From Chakrabartia godavariana (lineage in GTDB: Bacteria; Pseudomonadota; Alphaproteobacteria; Sphingomonadales; Sphingomonadaceae): 64,000 nt of DNA. The stretch covers positions 434,501 through 498,500 of the forward strand of contig RKSN01000001.1 in NCBI GenBank assembly GCA_005518185.1. The letters are read 5' to 3'. The notes beneath the pieces are model-generated. The model ran no database searches and was not told where the DNA came from. It saw nothing but the letters and a program-made list of their open reading frames with translations. A program made the position numbers and the translations under genes. This document shows, piece by piece, positions 1 to 9,694 of this stretch (its first letter is position 1; every line of letters begins with the position of its first letter).

Positions 1-296
1 TCGCCGATGCGCAGGAAGTCCGCGTGGAGCGGGCGATCATTGACGGGGTGGAAAGAGACGTCCTTGCAAAGCGTGCGAACCTGCTTGCCACCGATTTCGA
101 TCATGATGATCGAGTTCATGAAGTGGCCGGTGTGCAATGCCTTCAACAGCAGCTTTTCTTCGAGGTGAATCGACTGCGGGTCTTCTTTGTTGCCGTAAAT
201 GACGGCGGGGACGCGGCCCTGATTGCGCAGTGCACGAGAGGCTCCCTTGCCTTCCCGTTCGCGCGCTTCGGCCGACAGCGTCAGCTGATCGCTCAT
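1..296 (-). CDS. rplY: 50S ribosomal protein L25/general stress protein Ctc, partial (C-terminus outside the window)
   Basis: The reverse strand from an ATG at 296 reads [18 protein letters not shown] followed by the typical L25 stretch [15 protein letters not shown] and a later HADFLRIG. This matches the 5S-rRNA-binding N-terminal domain of the L25/Ctc family. The protein binds 5S rRNA in the large ribosomal subunit; the longer Ctc form also has a C-terminal beta domain, which would lie beyond the window edge. At least 98 residues are present. The gene lies downstream of two TraB/GumN genes on the same strand, with 118 bp between. Confidence 0.93.
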   Translation of the reverse strand, partial: MSDQLTLSAEAREREGKGASRALRNQGRVPAVIYGNKEDPQSIHLEEKLLLKALHTGHFMNSIIMIEIGGKQVRTLCKDVSFHPVNDRPLHADFLRIG

Positions 297-414
297 GATA
301 TAATCTCCGGTTAGATTTGCTTTTTCCGCCACGCCTCCAGGGATGACCATAACGGAAGTGCGCGCGCCTATGCGAAATTGGCGGCAAATGCAAGCAAAGC
401 CGCCGAAGCGGGCG

Positions 415-1308
415 TCAGTTGATCCGCACCGCTTTGAGCCGCTTGGCCTTCAGCATCGCCTGTACGCTGTCCTTGCCCGCCAGATGCCCGGCGCCCACCG
501 CGATGAAGATGGTGCCCGGTTGCTCCATCCTGCGGGCAATCCAGTCCGCCCAGGTCCGGTTGCGGTCGGTCAGCAGCACCTTCTTGATCTCAGGCAGTTC
601 GGTCATGCCGTCATTCATGACGGCGGCGAGCCTGTCGGGCTTTCCGGCGGCCCAGCTGCCGATCATGGCCGACGTCACCTTCTGCGCCTCGGGCAGTTCG
701 CGGACGGCGGAATTGAGGAACTTGATCTGCTGGTCTTCGGGCAGCGTATCGAAAAAGCCGATCTGCTGGTCCATCGTTTCCAGCGCGCCGATCTTCTTGG
801 CGGTGGCCCTGGCCTGTCCGGTGAGCACCTTTTCCGCGCCGGAGGACGGATCGAAGCCCAGCTTCTGCATCGGGGCCATGGTGATCAGTGTGGAAGCGAA
901 CCAGGGCTCAAAGCTCTCCAGTTGCGCAGGGTCGAGTCCGACTGACTGGAGCGCCGCCTTGTACTTGGCTGCGTCGTCAGGTGTCAGCTTTTGCGTCAGC
1001 GGCGGCCCATCAGGGTCGATCGCGCGGGTCAGCACGATCTTCTGCGCCTCGGCGGGTGACGGCTCGACCATTTCGAGCACCAACTCGTCCGAGGCGTCAA
1101 ACGCGGTCTTGATCTTGCCTTCAAACCAGCGCGTCTCCGGCTTGAGCAGGTGGATCGTGCCGAACAGATAGATGGTGGTGTCCTTGTCCGCGACTTTCCA
1201 GAGCGCGGGCTTCGCGTGGACCAAGGCCGGTGCGGGGGAGGCGGACGGCGCGGGATCGGCCGCCGCGACGAGGAAGGGGGCCAGAAGCCCGAGGGAAAGT
1301 GCGCGCAT
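415..1308 (-). CDS. TraB/GumN family protein (paralogue 1)
   Basis: A 297-residue protein with an N-terminal signal sequence ([14 protein letters not shown]) and the TraB/GumN signature [15 protein letters not shown] near residue 45. The C-terminal [16 protein letters not shown] is also typical of the family. The family is related to Tiki-type metalloproteases; GTxH and the C-terminal GAGH carry the likely metal ligands. The substrate is unknown, and export to the periplasm or outer membrane is inferred from the signal peptide. A second copy lies immediately upstream on the same strand (gap 37 bp), so the two are probably co-transcribed and arose by tandem duplication. Confidence 0.85.
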   Translation of the reverse strand: MRALSLGLLAPFLVAAADPAPSASPAPALVHAKPALWKVADKDTTIYLFGTIHLLKPETRWFEGKIKTAFDASDELVLEMVEPSPAEAQKIVLTRAIDPDGPPLTQKLTPDDAAKYKAALQSVGLDPAQLESFEPWFASTLITMAPMQKLGFDPSSGAEKVLTGQARATAKKIGALETMDQQIGFFDTLPEDQQIKFLNSAVRELPEAQKVTSAMIGSWAAGKPDRLAAVMNDGMTELPEIKKVLLTDRNRTWADWIARRMEQPGTIFIAVGAGHLAGKDSVQAMLKAKRLKAVRIN

Positions 1309-1345
1309 GACCGAAATGTAGGGCGGACTTCGTTAAAAGTAAGTC

Positions 1346-2251
1346 TCAATCCAGCCGGGCGACGGCGATTCCTTTTTCCTCGAGCATGTGCTGGAGCGAC
1401 TCCGGCCCCGCCAGATGGCCGGCGCCCACCGCAAAGAGGACGGTGCCGGGCTTTGCCATCCGGGCCGTCAGCCAGCGTGTCCAGGCGATATTCCGCTGTC
1501 GGACCAGCACGTTGTAGAGCTCGCTTCCCAGCTTTTCTTCGGTGAAGTCGGCGTCGAGCTGACTCGTATCGCCTGCGGCCCAAGCCAAGTCATTCGGACT
1601 GGCACCCCCCGGCTTGGTGGTCGCCATATCATCGAGCGTGTCTTCCAGCATCTTGCGCTGCGCCGCTTCCGACAGACCGTGCATCTGGCGCAGGATGGCG
1701 CTGCCATCCTCGACAGCCAGGATCGGGCGGCCCGCGCGGGCGAACGCTTTCTGGAGGACGGCCTCCACGCCATTGTCGTGCGACAGGCCGTCCTTGCTCA
1801 TATCCTCCACCGCGAGGACGAGGCTCGCCATCCAGGTGGGCATGGCGTCGTAAAACTGTTCGGGAAAGTCGGTGCGGGCAATGGCGCGCTTCAAAAGCGC
1901 CTGTTTGTCCGGGGCGACGCGCGCGGCGATCGGCCGATCGGGCACGACGGGGTTGATCGTGTCATCGACGACGCCTTCGGCCTTCTTGTTTGCCTCGGGC
2001 GAGTCGACCGTTTCCAGCACGAGTTCATCGGCCTGCGCGACGATCTGCTTGAGCGCGGGCGATTGCCAGCGAAAGCCCTTGGGCAAAGCGTGCGTGGTGC
2101 CGAACAGATAGATGGTCGTGTCCGCGTCGGCGATCTTCCAGATGGCGGGGTGCGGTGCGGAAGGGCGTGCGGATGTGGCCGCTTCGCTTGCAGGCGCAAG
2201 GAGCAAGGCAGTCAACGCCGACATGGCGCAGATGGCCATCCGTTTCCGCAT
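1346..2251 (-). CDS. TraB/GumN family protein (paralogue 2)
   Basis: A 301-residue protein with a signal peptide ([19 protein letters not shown]) and the family blocks [16 protein letters not shown] and [16 protein letters not shown]. These line up with the neighbouring paralogue at 415-1308, with the same spacing between the GTxH and GAGH motifs. It is probably a secreted or lipid-facing metalloprotease-like protein, but no substrate can be named. It is divergent from glyQ across a 128-bp gap that must hold both promoters; a short hairpin, TCCGGG/CCCGGA, lies there at 2262-2278. Confidence 0.85.
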   Translation of the reverse strand: MRKRMAICAMSALTALLLAPASEAATSARPSAPHPAIWKIADADTTIYLFGTTHALPKGFRWQSPALKQIVAQADELVLETVDSPEANKKAEGVVDDTINPVVPDRPIAARVAPDKQALLKRAIARTDFPEQFYDAMPTWMASLVLAVEDMSKDGLSHDNGVEAVLQKAFARAGRPILAVEDGSAILRQMHGLSEAAQRKMLEDTLDDMATTKPGGASPNDLAWAAGDTSQLDADFTEEKLGSELYNVLVRQRNIAWTRWLTARMAKPGTVLFAVGAGHLAGPESLQHMLEEKGIAVARLD

Positions 2252-2379
2252 CTCTCTCCAGTCCGGGTCTTGCCCGGATTGTTATGGAGACGGAGGCTGC
2301 GCTTCAAATTGGGGATCGTCAAGCCGATTCCAGCGCGCTTTGCTTGACCCTCGCGGCCCCATCCGCCAAAGGCGCGGCC

Positions 2380-3282
2380 ATGGCGGCGGACAATCAAAGT
2401 TTGAGCTTTCAGGACCTGATCCTGACCCTCCACGATTATTGGGGAAAGCAGGGATGTGTCATCCTGCAACCCTATGACATGCGCGTCGGGGCAGGGACGT
2501 TCCACCCGGCAACCACGCTGCGTGCACTCGGCCCGGAAAGCTGGAATGCGGCCTATGTCCAGCCCTCGCGCCGCCCGACCGACGGGCGCTATGGCGAGAA
2601 CCCCAACCGGCTGCAGCATTATTACCAGTATCAGGTGATCATGAAGCCGAGCCCGGCGAATCTGCAGGAACTCTATCTCGGCTCGCTCGACGCCATCGGT
2701 ATTGATCCCCTCAAGCATGATGTCCGCTTCGTCGAGGATGACTGGGAAAGCCCGACGCTGGGAGCCTGGGGCCTTGGCTGGGAAGTCTGGTGTGACGGCA
2801 TGGAAGTGACGCAGTTCACCTATTTCCAGCAGGTCGGCGGATATGATTGCAAGCCGGTTGCAGGCGAGCTGACCTACGGGCTGGAGCGCCTCGCCATGTA
2901 TATTCAGGGCGTCGACCGCGTGTATGATCTGCGCTTCAACGATGCGGGCGTCTCTTACGGCGACGTCTTCCTTGAGAATGAGCGCCAGTTTTCCAAGTAC
3001 AATTTTGAGGTCGCCGATACAGCGGCCCTGTTCGATGGCTTCATGAAGGCCGAGGCCGAGTGCAAGCGCTGCATTGAGGCGGGCGTGCCGCTTGCGGCCT
3101 ATGATCAGGCGATCGAGGCCAGCCACCTGTTCAACCTGCTGCAGGCGCGCGGCGTCATCTCGGTGCAGGAACGCGCCAGCTATATCGGCCGCGTCCGCGA
3201 TCTGGCGAAGGGCAGCTGTCAGGCATGGATCGAAAAGCAGACGCCCGAATGGACGGCGAAGTTTCCGGGGTGGACGGCATGA
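2380..3282 (+). CDS. glyQ: glycine--tRNA ligase alpha subunit
   Basis: A 300-residue protein, the normal length for GlyQ of the bacterial alpha2beta2 glycyl-tRNA synthetase. It has the highly conserved segments [38 protein letters not shown] and [19 protein letters not shown] of the class II catalytic core. It activates glycine and charges tRNA-Gly with the beta subunit encoded next door. The reading frame stays open upstream, but homology starts only at [14 protein letters not shown], so ATG 2380 is chosen. A 145-bp gap with a palindromic repeat separates it from glyS. Confidence 0.97.
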   Translation: MAADNQSLSFQDLILTLHDYWGKQGCVILQPYDMRVGAGTFHPATTLRALGPESWNAAYVQPSRRPTDGRYGENPNRLQHYYQYQVIMKPSPANLQELYLGSLDAIGIDPLKHDVRFVEDDWESPTLGAWGLGWEVWCDGMEVTQFTYFQQVGGYDCKPVAGELTYGLERLAMYIQGVDRVYDLRFNDAGVSYGDVFLENERQFSKYNFEVADTAALFDGFMKAEAECKRCIEAGVPLAAYDQAIEASHLFNLLQARGVISVQERASYIGRVRDLAKGSCQAWIEKQTPEWTAKFPGWTA

Positions 3283-3314
3283 TGATTACCCATGGAGATC
3301 GCCCTGCCTCCAAC

Positions 3315-3408
3315 CGTCACCCTGAACTTGTTTCAGGGTCCATGAACACTGTCGCAGCAGGACTGGCAACATCGTTTTCATGGATGCTGAAACAAGTTCA
3401 GCATGACG
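3315..3408. repeat. palindromic intergenic element, GAACTTGTTTC core (glyQ-glyS gap)
   Basis: Two arms of about 32 nt (3315-3346 and 3375-3408) are inverted copies sharing CTGAACTTGTTTCAG and TCCATGAA. They differ only at the two bases flanking each side of the core. Each arm is also self-complementary (ACCCT...AGGGT in the first, ATGCT...AGCAT in the second), so the differences preserve pairing. Repeats of this type are frequent in sphingomonads. The element lies in the transcript between glyQ and glyS. Confidence 0.85.
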
Positions 3409-3427
3409 CGAGTGGGGAGTTTAGCGC

Positions 3428-5803
3428 ATGACCGACTTCCTCCTCGAACTCCTCTCCGAAGAAATTCCCGCGCGCATGCAGGACAAGGCGCGCGACGATC
3501 TGGCGCGCCTGTTCTCAGCGGAACTCGACAAAGCGGGCCTGAAGGCGTCGGCGCTGGTCACCTATGCCACGCCGCGCCGTTTGGCGTTGATTGCCAAGGA
3601 CTTGCCGCTGGAAACGCAGGCGGTGTCAGAAGAAACCAAGGGGCCAAAGGTCGGCGCGCCGCCGCAGGCGATGGAAGGTTTCCTCCGCAAGACCGGCCTG
3701 ACGCAGGACCAGCTGGTCGAACGCGACGGCGTCTTTTTCGCGGTTGTCGAAAAGCCCGGCCGTAAGACGGCAGACGTGCTGGCTGAAGCCATCCCCGCGA
3801 TCATCCGCGCCTTCCCCTGGCCCAAGTCACAGCGCTGGGGCGCCGCTTCGCGCTCGACTGAGAGCCTGCGCTGGGTACGTCCGCTTCAGGGCATCATCGC
3901 GCTTCTGGGCGATGACGTCGTGCCGTGCGAGATTGACGGGATCAGCAGCGGTTCCGCGACGATGGGCCACCGCTTCCATCATTCCGGCCCTGTCACCATC
4001 GGCAATGCGGGCGACTATGCCGCAAAGCTGAAGGCCTGCCATGTCATCGTCGATCAGGAAGAGCGCCGCGCGATCATCCGTGCGGGGGCTGAAAAGGCGG
4101 CGGCGGACGCGGGCCTCGTGCTCGTGCCCGATGAAGGTCTGGTCAATGAGAATAGCGGCCTGACCGAATGGCCCGTGCCGATGCTCGGCCGGTTCGATCC
4201 GGACTATCTGAGCGTGCCGGAAGAGGTCATCCAGCTGACCGCCCGCGTGAACCAGAAATACTTCATCTGCCGCGATGCGGCCGGCAAGCTCGCCAATGCG
4301 TTCGTCTGCACGGCGAACATCGTCCCCAATGATGGCGGCGCCGCAATTGTCGCGGGCAATGAGAAGGTGCTGGCCGCGCGCCTGAGCGATGCGCGCTTCT
4401 TCTACGAAACCGACCTCAAGACGCCGCTCGACGTCCACGCCGAAAAGCTGAAGGACATCGTCTTCCACGAAAAGCTGGGCACTGTCGCCGACAAGGTGGA
4501 GCGCGTGGCCAAGCTCGCGCGGTGGCTGGTGGAAGAGGGCATCGTTTCCCCCACCGCTCGCCCTGAGCCTGTCGAAGGGCCGTCCTCCTCTTCTGACGGT
4601 GACCAGAACAAGACGGGGCTTCGACAAGCTCAGCCCGAGCGCATTTTGAGCGTGGCAGAACTCGCCACCCTCGCCGAACGCGCCGCGCGTCTGGCGAAGG
4701 CCGATCTCGTCACCGGGATGGTCGGGGAGTTTCCGGAACTTCAGGGGCTTATGGGCGGATATTATGCCGCCGCCCAAGGCGAAGACCCGCAGGTCGCCGC
4801 CGCCGTGCGTGACCACTACAAGCCGGTCGGGCAGGGCGATGAAGTTCCGACTGCGCCGGTGACAGTGGCTGTGAGTTTGGCGGATAAGCTGGATACCGTT
4901 TCACTCTTCTTTTTGAGACAAATGCCGCCGACAGGATCCAAAGATCCGTTCGCCCTTCGGCGCGCCGTGCTGGCAATTATAGAGATTATAACGAAGAACG
5001 ATTTCCGTTTCGGCCTTTCGCGGCCACTTCTGTTCCCAGCGATCCATTTCGTTGGGAAGACTGTGGGCCTAGACGCTGTCGATCGCTTTAACCGAATGGT
5101 TGAGTTGCGACGGGAGCTAGGGCTAACGGCTACCGATGAATGGGTTCAGTCTGAAGGTCAGATCGTTAAGGAAAAGCTCGTTTCGCAGGACGTTACCGGA
5201 GCGTTCTGGGACGACGTATTCGAACCGCTAGTCGGAAAACTCCTCGATTTCTTCGCTGATCGCCTCAAGGTCCAGCAGCGCGAGGCCGGCGTCCGTCACG
5301 ACTTGATCGACGCGGTGTTCGCCCTCGGCGGCGAGGACGATCTCGTCCGCCTGTTGGCCCGCGTGAAGGCGCTTCAGGCCTTCGTCACCACCGAGGATGG
5401 CACCAACCTCCTCGCCGGTTACAAGCGTGCGGCGAACATCCTCAAACAATCTGAGGGCGACAGTAAAGATACCGTTCGCCCTGAGCCTGTCGAAGGGCCG
5501 TCCTCCTCTGACAGCGCAAAACAGGACGGTGCTTCGACAAGCTCAGCACGAACGGGGGTAGAGGACATCCTCCTCAGCGCCCTCGATGCGGCAGAGCAAA
5601 AGGCTACCGCTGCCATCGACGCCGAGCAGTTTGGCGACGCCATGGCCGCGCTCGCGACGCTGCGGGGGCCGATCGACACGTTTTTCGACGCGGTGATGGT
5701 TAATGATCCTGATCCGCACAAGCGGGCGTTCCGGCTGGGATTGCTCGCACGGTTCCGTGACGCGGTGCATCGTGTGGCGGATTTCTCAAAAATCGAAGGG
5801 TGA
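3428..5803 (+). CDS. glyS: glycine--tRNA ligase beta subunit with two in-frame repeat insertions
   Basis: At 791 residues this is roughly 100 longer than the usual ~690-residue GlyS. It contains the GlyS start (DFLLELLSEEIPARMQ), the HD-type region around HEKLGTVADKVERVAKLA, and the C-terminal DALR anticodon-binding domain ending KRAFRLGLLARFRDAVHRV. The beta subunit recognises tRNA-Gly. Two in-frame segments that are not part of the family, residues about 378-405 (RPEPVEGPSSSS...QAQPER) and about 681-710 (RPEPVEGPSSS...STSSARTG), are encoded by palindromic repeats. Nucleotides about 4855-5230 have clearly lower GC (about 52% by hand count) and use rare ATA and CTA codons, unlike the rest of the gene. 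The frame is intact, so the protein is presumably functional. Confidence 0.95.
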   Translation: MTDFLLELLSEEIPARMQDKARDDLARLFSAELDKAGLKASALVTYATPRRLALIAKDLPLETQAVSEETKGPKVGAPPQAMEGFLRKTGLTQDQLVERDGVFFAVVEKPGRKTADVLAEAIPAIIRAFPWPKSQRWGAASRSTESLRWVRPLQGIIALLGDDVVPCEIDGISSGSATMGHRFHHSGPVTIGNAGDYAAKLKACHVIVDQEERRAIIRAGAEKAAADAGLVLVPDEGLVNENSGLTEWPVPMLGRFDPDYLSVPEEVIQLTARVNQKYFICRDAAGKLANAFVCTANIVPNDGGAAIVAGNEKVLAARLSDARFFYETDLKTPLDVHAEKLKDIVFHEKLGTVADKVERVAKLARWLVEEGIVSPTARPEPVEGPSSSSDGDQNKTGLRQAQPERILSVAELATLAERAARLAKADLVTGMVGEFPELQGLMGGYYAAAQGEDPQVAAAVRDHYKPVGQGDEVPTAPVTVAVSLADKLDTVSLFFLRQMPPTGSKDPFALRRAVLAIIEIITKNDFRFGLSRPLLFPAIHFVGKTVGLDAVDRFNRMVELRRELGLTATDEWVQSEGQIVKEKLVSQDVTGAFWDDVFEPLVGKLLDFFADRLKVQQREAGVRHDLIDAVFALGGEDDLVRLLARVKALQAFVTTEDGTNLLAGYKRAANILKQSEGDSKDTVRPEPVEGPSSSDSAKQDGASTSSARTGVEDILLSALDAAEQKATAAIDAEQFGDAMAALATLRGPIDTFFDAVMVNDPDPHKRAFRLGLLARFRDAVHRVADFSKIEG
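4557..4641 (+). repeat. palindromic element inside glyS, copy 1 (GAGCCTGTCGA core)
   Basis: Inverted arms GCCCTGAGCCTGTCGAAGGG (from about 4560) and CTTCGACAAGCTCAGCCC (from 4619) flank a spacer of about 40 nt. The 5' arm reads RPEPVEGP and the 3' arm LRQAQPER in the glyS frame. Each arm is bounded by self-complementary pentamers (GCCCT/AGGGC and GGGCT/AGCCC). It lies between the catalytic/HD part and the conserved ERAARLAKADLVTGMVGEFP segment, at a place that is variable in this family. Confidence 0.9.
5472..5555 (+). repeat. palindromic element inside glyS, copy 2 (GAGCCTGTCGA core)
   Basis: The arms begin CCGTTCGCCCTGAGCCTGTC at 5472 and end CTTCGACAAGCTCAGCACG followed by AACGG at 5555. 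The outermost CCGTTCG/CGAACGG is a perfect inverted match. It is read as RPEPVEGPSSS and STSSARTG in the glyS frame. The inner stems are GCCCT/AGGGC in arm 1 and GTGCT/AGCAC in arm 2. It is inserted in the linker after YKRAANILKQ in the C-terminal region. The 5' arm is in the same frame as in copy 1 but the 3' arm is in a different one. Confidence 0.9.
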
Positions 5804-5854
5804 TGCGCGGCGTCGCCCTTTGAGGGGCGATACAGCGCCCGCAACGGAGGACGC

Positions 5855-8512
5855 ATGACGCAGTACGTTTACCGCTTTGGCGGTGGTGTTTCGGATGGTG
5901 ACGACGCAACGCGGGGCAACAAGAATTTGCTCGGCGGGAAGGGCGCGAACCTTGATGGCATGGCGTCGATCGGCCTGCCGGTGCCGCCCGGCTTCACCAT
6001 CACGACCGAAATGTGCACGCGCTATTATGCCGAGGGGCAGCGATTCCCCGAAAGCGTCCGCGCGGAAGTGGCACAGGGCGTCGCGCATATCGAGGCGGTG
6101 ACGGGCAAGAAGTTTGGCGATGCGGCGGACCCGCTGCTCGTCTCGGTTCGCTCGGGCGCGCGCGTGTCGATGCCGGGCATGATGGACACGGTCCTCAACC
6201 TCGGCCTCAATGATGAGACGGTCGTCGGTCTCGCCACCTCCTCCGGCGATGCGCGCTTTGCGTGGGACAGCTATCGCCGCTTCATCCAGATGTATTCGGA
6301 TGTCGTCCTCGAACTCGATCACGGGTCCTTTGAGGAAGCGCTTGAAATCGCGAAGGAAGATCGCGGCTATTTCCTCGATACCGAGATGCTGGCCGAAGAC
6401 TGGCAGGCGCTGGTGGCCGAGTACAAGACGCTCGTCGCGCAGCAATGGGGCAAGCCATTCCCGCAGGATGTGCATGACCAGCTCTGGGGCGCGGTCGGCG
6501 CGGTGTTCGGATCGTGGGAGGCAGAGCGCGCCAAGGTCTATCGCCGCCTGAATGGCATTCCCAATGACTGGGGCACCGCCGTCAACGTGCAGGCGATGGT
6601 GTTCGGCAATATGGGCGACACCTCCGCGACCGGCGTGGCGTTCACGCGCGATCCGGCGACGGGCGAGAATGTCTATTATGGCGAGTTCCTGATCAACGCA
6701 CAGGGCGAAGATGTCGTCGCGGGCATCCGCACGCCGCAATATCTGACCAAAGCCGCGCGCGAGCGGGCGAATGCCAAGCCGCTGTCGATGGAAGAGGCGA
6801 TGCCCGAAGTGTACGGCCAGCTCGCCGATGTCTTCCGTATCCTTGAGACGCACTACCGCGACATGCAGGACATCGAGTTCACGGTCGAACGCGGCAAGCT
6901 GTGGATGCTCCAGACGCGCTCGGGGAAGCGCACGGCAAAGGCCGCGCTGAAGATCGCGGTCGACATGGCGAATGAAGGGCTGATCACGCAGGACGAAGCG
7001 ATCCTTCGCGTCGAGCCGTCCGCGCTCGACCAGCTGCTCCACCCGACGCTCGACCCGAACGCCAAGCGCGACGTGCTGACCAAGGGGCTTCCCGCCTCGC
7101 CGGGGGCCGCCTCGGGCAAGATCGTCTTCGATGCCGACACGGCCGAGAAGGCGGCGGCCGATGGCCAGAGCGTCATCCTCGTCCGCGTCGAGACCTCGCC
7201 GGAGGACATTCACGGGATGCACGCGGCCAAAGGCATCCTGACGGCGCGGGGCGGCATGACCAGCCATGCAGCGGTCGTCGCGCGCGGCATGGGGCGCCCC
7301 TGCGTCTCGGGCGCGGGCGGCATCGTCATTGACAGCAAGGCAAAGCAGCTGCGCGTGGGCGACCGCGTGCTGGGTGAAGGGGATATCCTGACGCTTGATG
7401 GCACCACGGGCGAAGTCATGGCGGGCTCGGTTGCGACCGTGCAGCCGGAACTGGCGGGTGATTTCGGCACGCTGATGGTCTGGGCTGACAAGGCGCGCCG
7501 TATGAAGGTGCGCACCAACGCCGAAACCCCGCTCGATGCCAAGACCGCGCGTGACTTCGGCGCGGAAGGCATTGGCCTGTGCCGGACCGAACACATGTTC
7601 TTCGATGCCGCGCGCATCACCGCCGTGCGTCAGATGATCCTGGCCGACAGCGAAAAGGGCCGCCGCGCCGCGCTCGACAAGCTGCTGCCCGAACAGCGCG
7701 AGGACTTCCGCCAGATCTTCGAGGTGATGGCGGGCCTTCCCGTCACCATCCGCCTGCTCGATCCGCCGCTGCATGAATTCCTGCCGCATGAGGAAAGCGA
7801 GTTCGCCGATGTGGCCGCCGCCGCCGGCGTCGATGTCGAGGTGCTGAAGCGCCGCGCCGCCGACCTGTTCGAGTTCAACCCGATGCTCGGCCACCGGGGC
7901 TGCCGTCTGGGCGTGACCTATCCCGAAATCTACGAGATGCAGGCGCGCGCCATTTTTGAAGCGGCCTGCCAGCTCGACGTCGCGCCTGTGCCCGAAATCA
8001 TGATCCCGCTCGTCGCCACCAAGCGTGAGCTGGAACTGATGAAGGATGTGGTCGACAAGGCGGCCGAAGCCGTCTTTGCGGAAAAGGGCAAGCGCATCGA
8101 ATATCTGGTCGGCACGATGATCGAACTGCCGCGCGCCGCGCTCAAGGCCGGTGAGATCGCCGAAGTGGGCGCCTTCTTCAGCTTCGGGACGAATGACCTC
8201 ACCCAGACGACGCTCGGCGTGTCGCGCGATGATGCGGCCCGGTTCCTGACGACCTATGTCGATAAGGGCATCTATCCGCAGGATCCGTTCGTCTCCATCG
8301 ATGAGGAAGGCGTGGGCGAGCTGATCTCGCTTGCAGCCGAACGGGGGCGGAAGACCCGGCCCGACATCAAGATGGGCATTTGCGGCGAACATGGCGGCGA
8401 CCCGCGCTCGATTGCCTTCTGCGAAAAGACCGGCCTCGATTACGTCTCGGCCTCGCCGTACCGCGTGCCAATCGCGCGGCTTGCGGCAGCACAGGCGGCG
8501 CTGCGCCGCTAG
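5855..8512 (+). CDS. ppdK: pyruvate, phosphate dikinase
   Basis: An 885-residue PPDK of normal length. The N-terminal nucleotide-binding domain has [20 protein letters not shown]. The phosphohistidine domain has [20 protein letters not shown], with the catalytic His at about residue 471. The C-terminal PEP/pyruvate barrel has [20 protein letters not shown] and [10 protein letters not shown]. The enzyme interconverts ATP + pyruvate + Pi with AMP + PEP + PPi and acts in gluconeogenesis or PEP supply in the cytoplasm. It follows glyS by 51 bp on the same strand; a TCGCCC/GGGCGA hairpin lies in that gap. Confidence 0.97.
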   Translation: MTQYVYRFGGGVSDGDDATRGNKNLLGGKGANLDGMASIGLPVPPGFTITTEMCTRYYAEGQRFPESVRAEVAQGVAHIEAVTGKKFGDAADPLLVSVRSGARVSMPGMMDTVLNLGLNDETVVGLATSSGDARFAWDSYRRFIQMYSDVVLELDHGSFEEALEIAKEDRGYFLDTEMLAEDWQALVAEYKTLVAQQWGKPFPQDVHDQLWGAVGAVFGSWEAERAKVYRRLNGIPNDWGTAVNVQAMVFGNMGDTSATGVAFTRDPATGENVYYGEFLINAQGEDVVAGIRTPQYLTKAARERANAKPLSMEEAMPEVYGQLADVFRILETHYRDMQDIEFTVERGKLWMLQTRSGKRTAKAALKIAVDMANEGLITQDEAILRVEPSALDQLLHPTLDPNAKRDVLTKGLPASPGAASGKIVFDADTAEKAAADGQSVILVRVETSPEDIHGMHAAKGILTARGGMTSHAAVVARGMGRPCVSGAGGIVIDSKAKQLRVGDRVLGEGDILTLDGTTGEVMAGSVATVQPELAGDFGTLMVWADKARRMKVRTNAETPLDAKTARDFGAEGIGLCRTEHMFFDAARITAVRQMILADSEKGRRAALDKLLPEQREDFRQIFEVMAGLPVTIRLLDPPLHEFLPHEESEFADVAAAAGVDVEVLKRRAADLFEFNPMLGHRGCRLGVTYPEIYEMQARAIFEAACQLDVAPVPEIMIPLVATKRELELMKDVVDKAAEAVFAEKGKRIEYLVGTMIELPRAALKAGEIAEVGAFFSFGTNDLTQTTLGVSRDDAARFLTTYVDKGIYPQDPFVSIDEEGVGELISLAAERGRKTRPDIKMGICGEHGGDPRSIAFCEKTGLDYVSASPYRVPIARLAAAQAALRR

Positions 8513-8585
8513 ATGGTTGCATTTCCCTCTTGCCCGACAGGCAACGCGCAGTAGCGTTGTTCCAAAGACAAGAGGGGAGGGCTGG

Positions 8586-9164
8586 ATGAAGAGCTGGCAT
8601 CGATATGCGCTGGGCTTGGCCGTGGGGCTGGCCGGAGGCGCGGGGCTTGCCTGGCATGCGACGGGGGCGGCGTTCAACCATGGCAGCGTCACCAACGGCG
8701 TCTGGTCGACCGCGCTCAACTATGGCGTCGCCTCGGCCGATTCGCTGACGCGGGCTGCGGTTGCGCGGCGTGGACTGCTTGCTTTGCCCAAGACCGAAAC
8801 GGTCTATTGGGCCGCCTCAACCGACAGCACAGGTCAACCGCTCGACGGATCATGCACCTATGCGATGACGGGCCGCGCGCTCGACAGCCGCTGGTGGAGC
8901 GTGACGCTCTATGACCGGGCGGGCTATCTCATCGCCAATCCGGCCCGCATCTGGTCGTTCAGCGGGGCGTCCATCACGCCGGCCGAACAGGCCGGGTGGA
9001 CCGTCCGGATCAGCCCGGACAAGCCGGCCTCCGGCCATTGGCTGCCGAGCGCCAAGGGGCAGCCATTTGAACTCACGCTGCGCATGTACAATCCCGGCCC
9101 GGCCTTTGTGAAAGACCCGAAGGCGGCGGCGCTGCCCGTTCTGAAGAAGGAGCGCTGCGCATGA
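8586..9164 (+). CDS. DUF1214 domain protein, exported
   Basis: A 192-residue protein with an N-terminal hydrophobic segment (YALGLAVGLAGGAGLAWHA) and a DUF1214-type body (NPARIWSFSGASI, LRMYNPGPAF). DUF1214 often forms the C-terminal half of a larger DUF1254-DUF1214 protein; here it is a separate short gene placed before its DUF1254 partner. Function is unknown. The start at ATG 8586 follows an AGGGGAGGG ribosome-binding site. Its stop overlaps the next start by ATGA, implying translational coupling. Confidence 0.82.
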   Translation: MKSWHRYALGLAVGLAGGAGLAWHATGAAFNHGSVTNGVWSTALNYGVASADSLTRAAVARRGLLALPKTETVYWAASTDSTGQPLDGSCTYAMTGRALDSRWWSVTLYDRAGYLIANPARIWSFSGASITPAEQAGWTVRISPDKPASGHWLPSAKGQPFELTLRMYNPGPAFVKDPKAAALPVLKKERCA

Positions 9165-9694
9165 AACAGTGGATCGGACCTGCCGCGCTCGCTTTGCTGG
9201 CCGGGGCTGCCGGATGGCATGCGATGCTCTCCCTTTCGACCTATGGCCTGATGGAAGGCGCGATACGCCGGGTGTCAGCCGAAGGTGGGCTCAATTTGAT
9301 GCGCTATGGCGCTCTTGCCACGCCCGAAAACCAGCCCATCGTCCGGCCAAGCCCGGATCTCGCTTATTCGACCTGCCCCTATGACCTGTCCAACGGTCCG
9401 GTCGAAGTGACGGTCACGCCGGTGCCGGGGCGCTATTCCTCGCTCAGCATCTTTGATGCGCGCACCGACGTCGTCTTTGTCCGCAATGACCAGCAGGCGA
9501 AGGAGAAGCCCTACAAGATCGTCATCGCCCGCGAGGGGCAGGCGGTGCCCGCAGGCGCGGAGGTCGTCCGGGTCGGCTATGACAGGGGGATCGCGCTGAT
9601 CCGCCTGCTTCTCAACACGCCCGCCGAGATCAAGACGCTGGACCCGGTGCGGCGGCAGTCCAGCTGCCGCGCGCTTCCTACTGGGGCCGATTGA
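9161..9694 (+). CDS. DUF1254 domain protein, exported
   Basis: A 177-residue protein with an N-terminal hydrophobic segment (WIGPAALALLAGAAGWHAM) and the DUF1254-like core NQPIVRPSPDLAYSTCPYDL followed by GRYSSLSIFDARTDV. Function is unknown. It overlaps the upstream DUF1214 gene by 4 bp (ATGA), so the two are likely to be made and work together. Its 3' end overlaps the convergent tadC gene by 17 bp (9678-9694). Confidence 0.82.
   Translation: MKQWIGPAALALLAGAAGWHAMLSLSTYGLMEGAIRRVSAEGGLNLMRYGALATPENQPIVRPSPDLAYSTCPYDLSNGPVEVTVTPVPGRYSSLSIFDARTDVVFVRNDQQAKEKPYKIVIAREGQAVPAGAEVVRVGYDRGIALIRLLLNTPAEIKTLDPVRRQSSCRALPTGAD

Noticed and set aside
2155-2379. 75-codon upstream extension of glyQ
   Set aside because: It overlaps the divergent TraB/GumN gene and shows no GlyQ similarity; ATG 2380 gives the normal length.
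3827-4816. A 329-codon open frame on the - strand opposite glyS
   Set aside because: Antisense shadow; it merely reads the palindromic repeat backwards.
5786-8719. A 977-codon open frame on the - strand opposite ppdK
   Set aside because: It mirrors the codon pattern of a certain PPDK gene in GC-rich DNA; its translation is rich in Arg/His/Ala and shows no domain.
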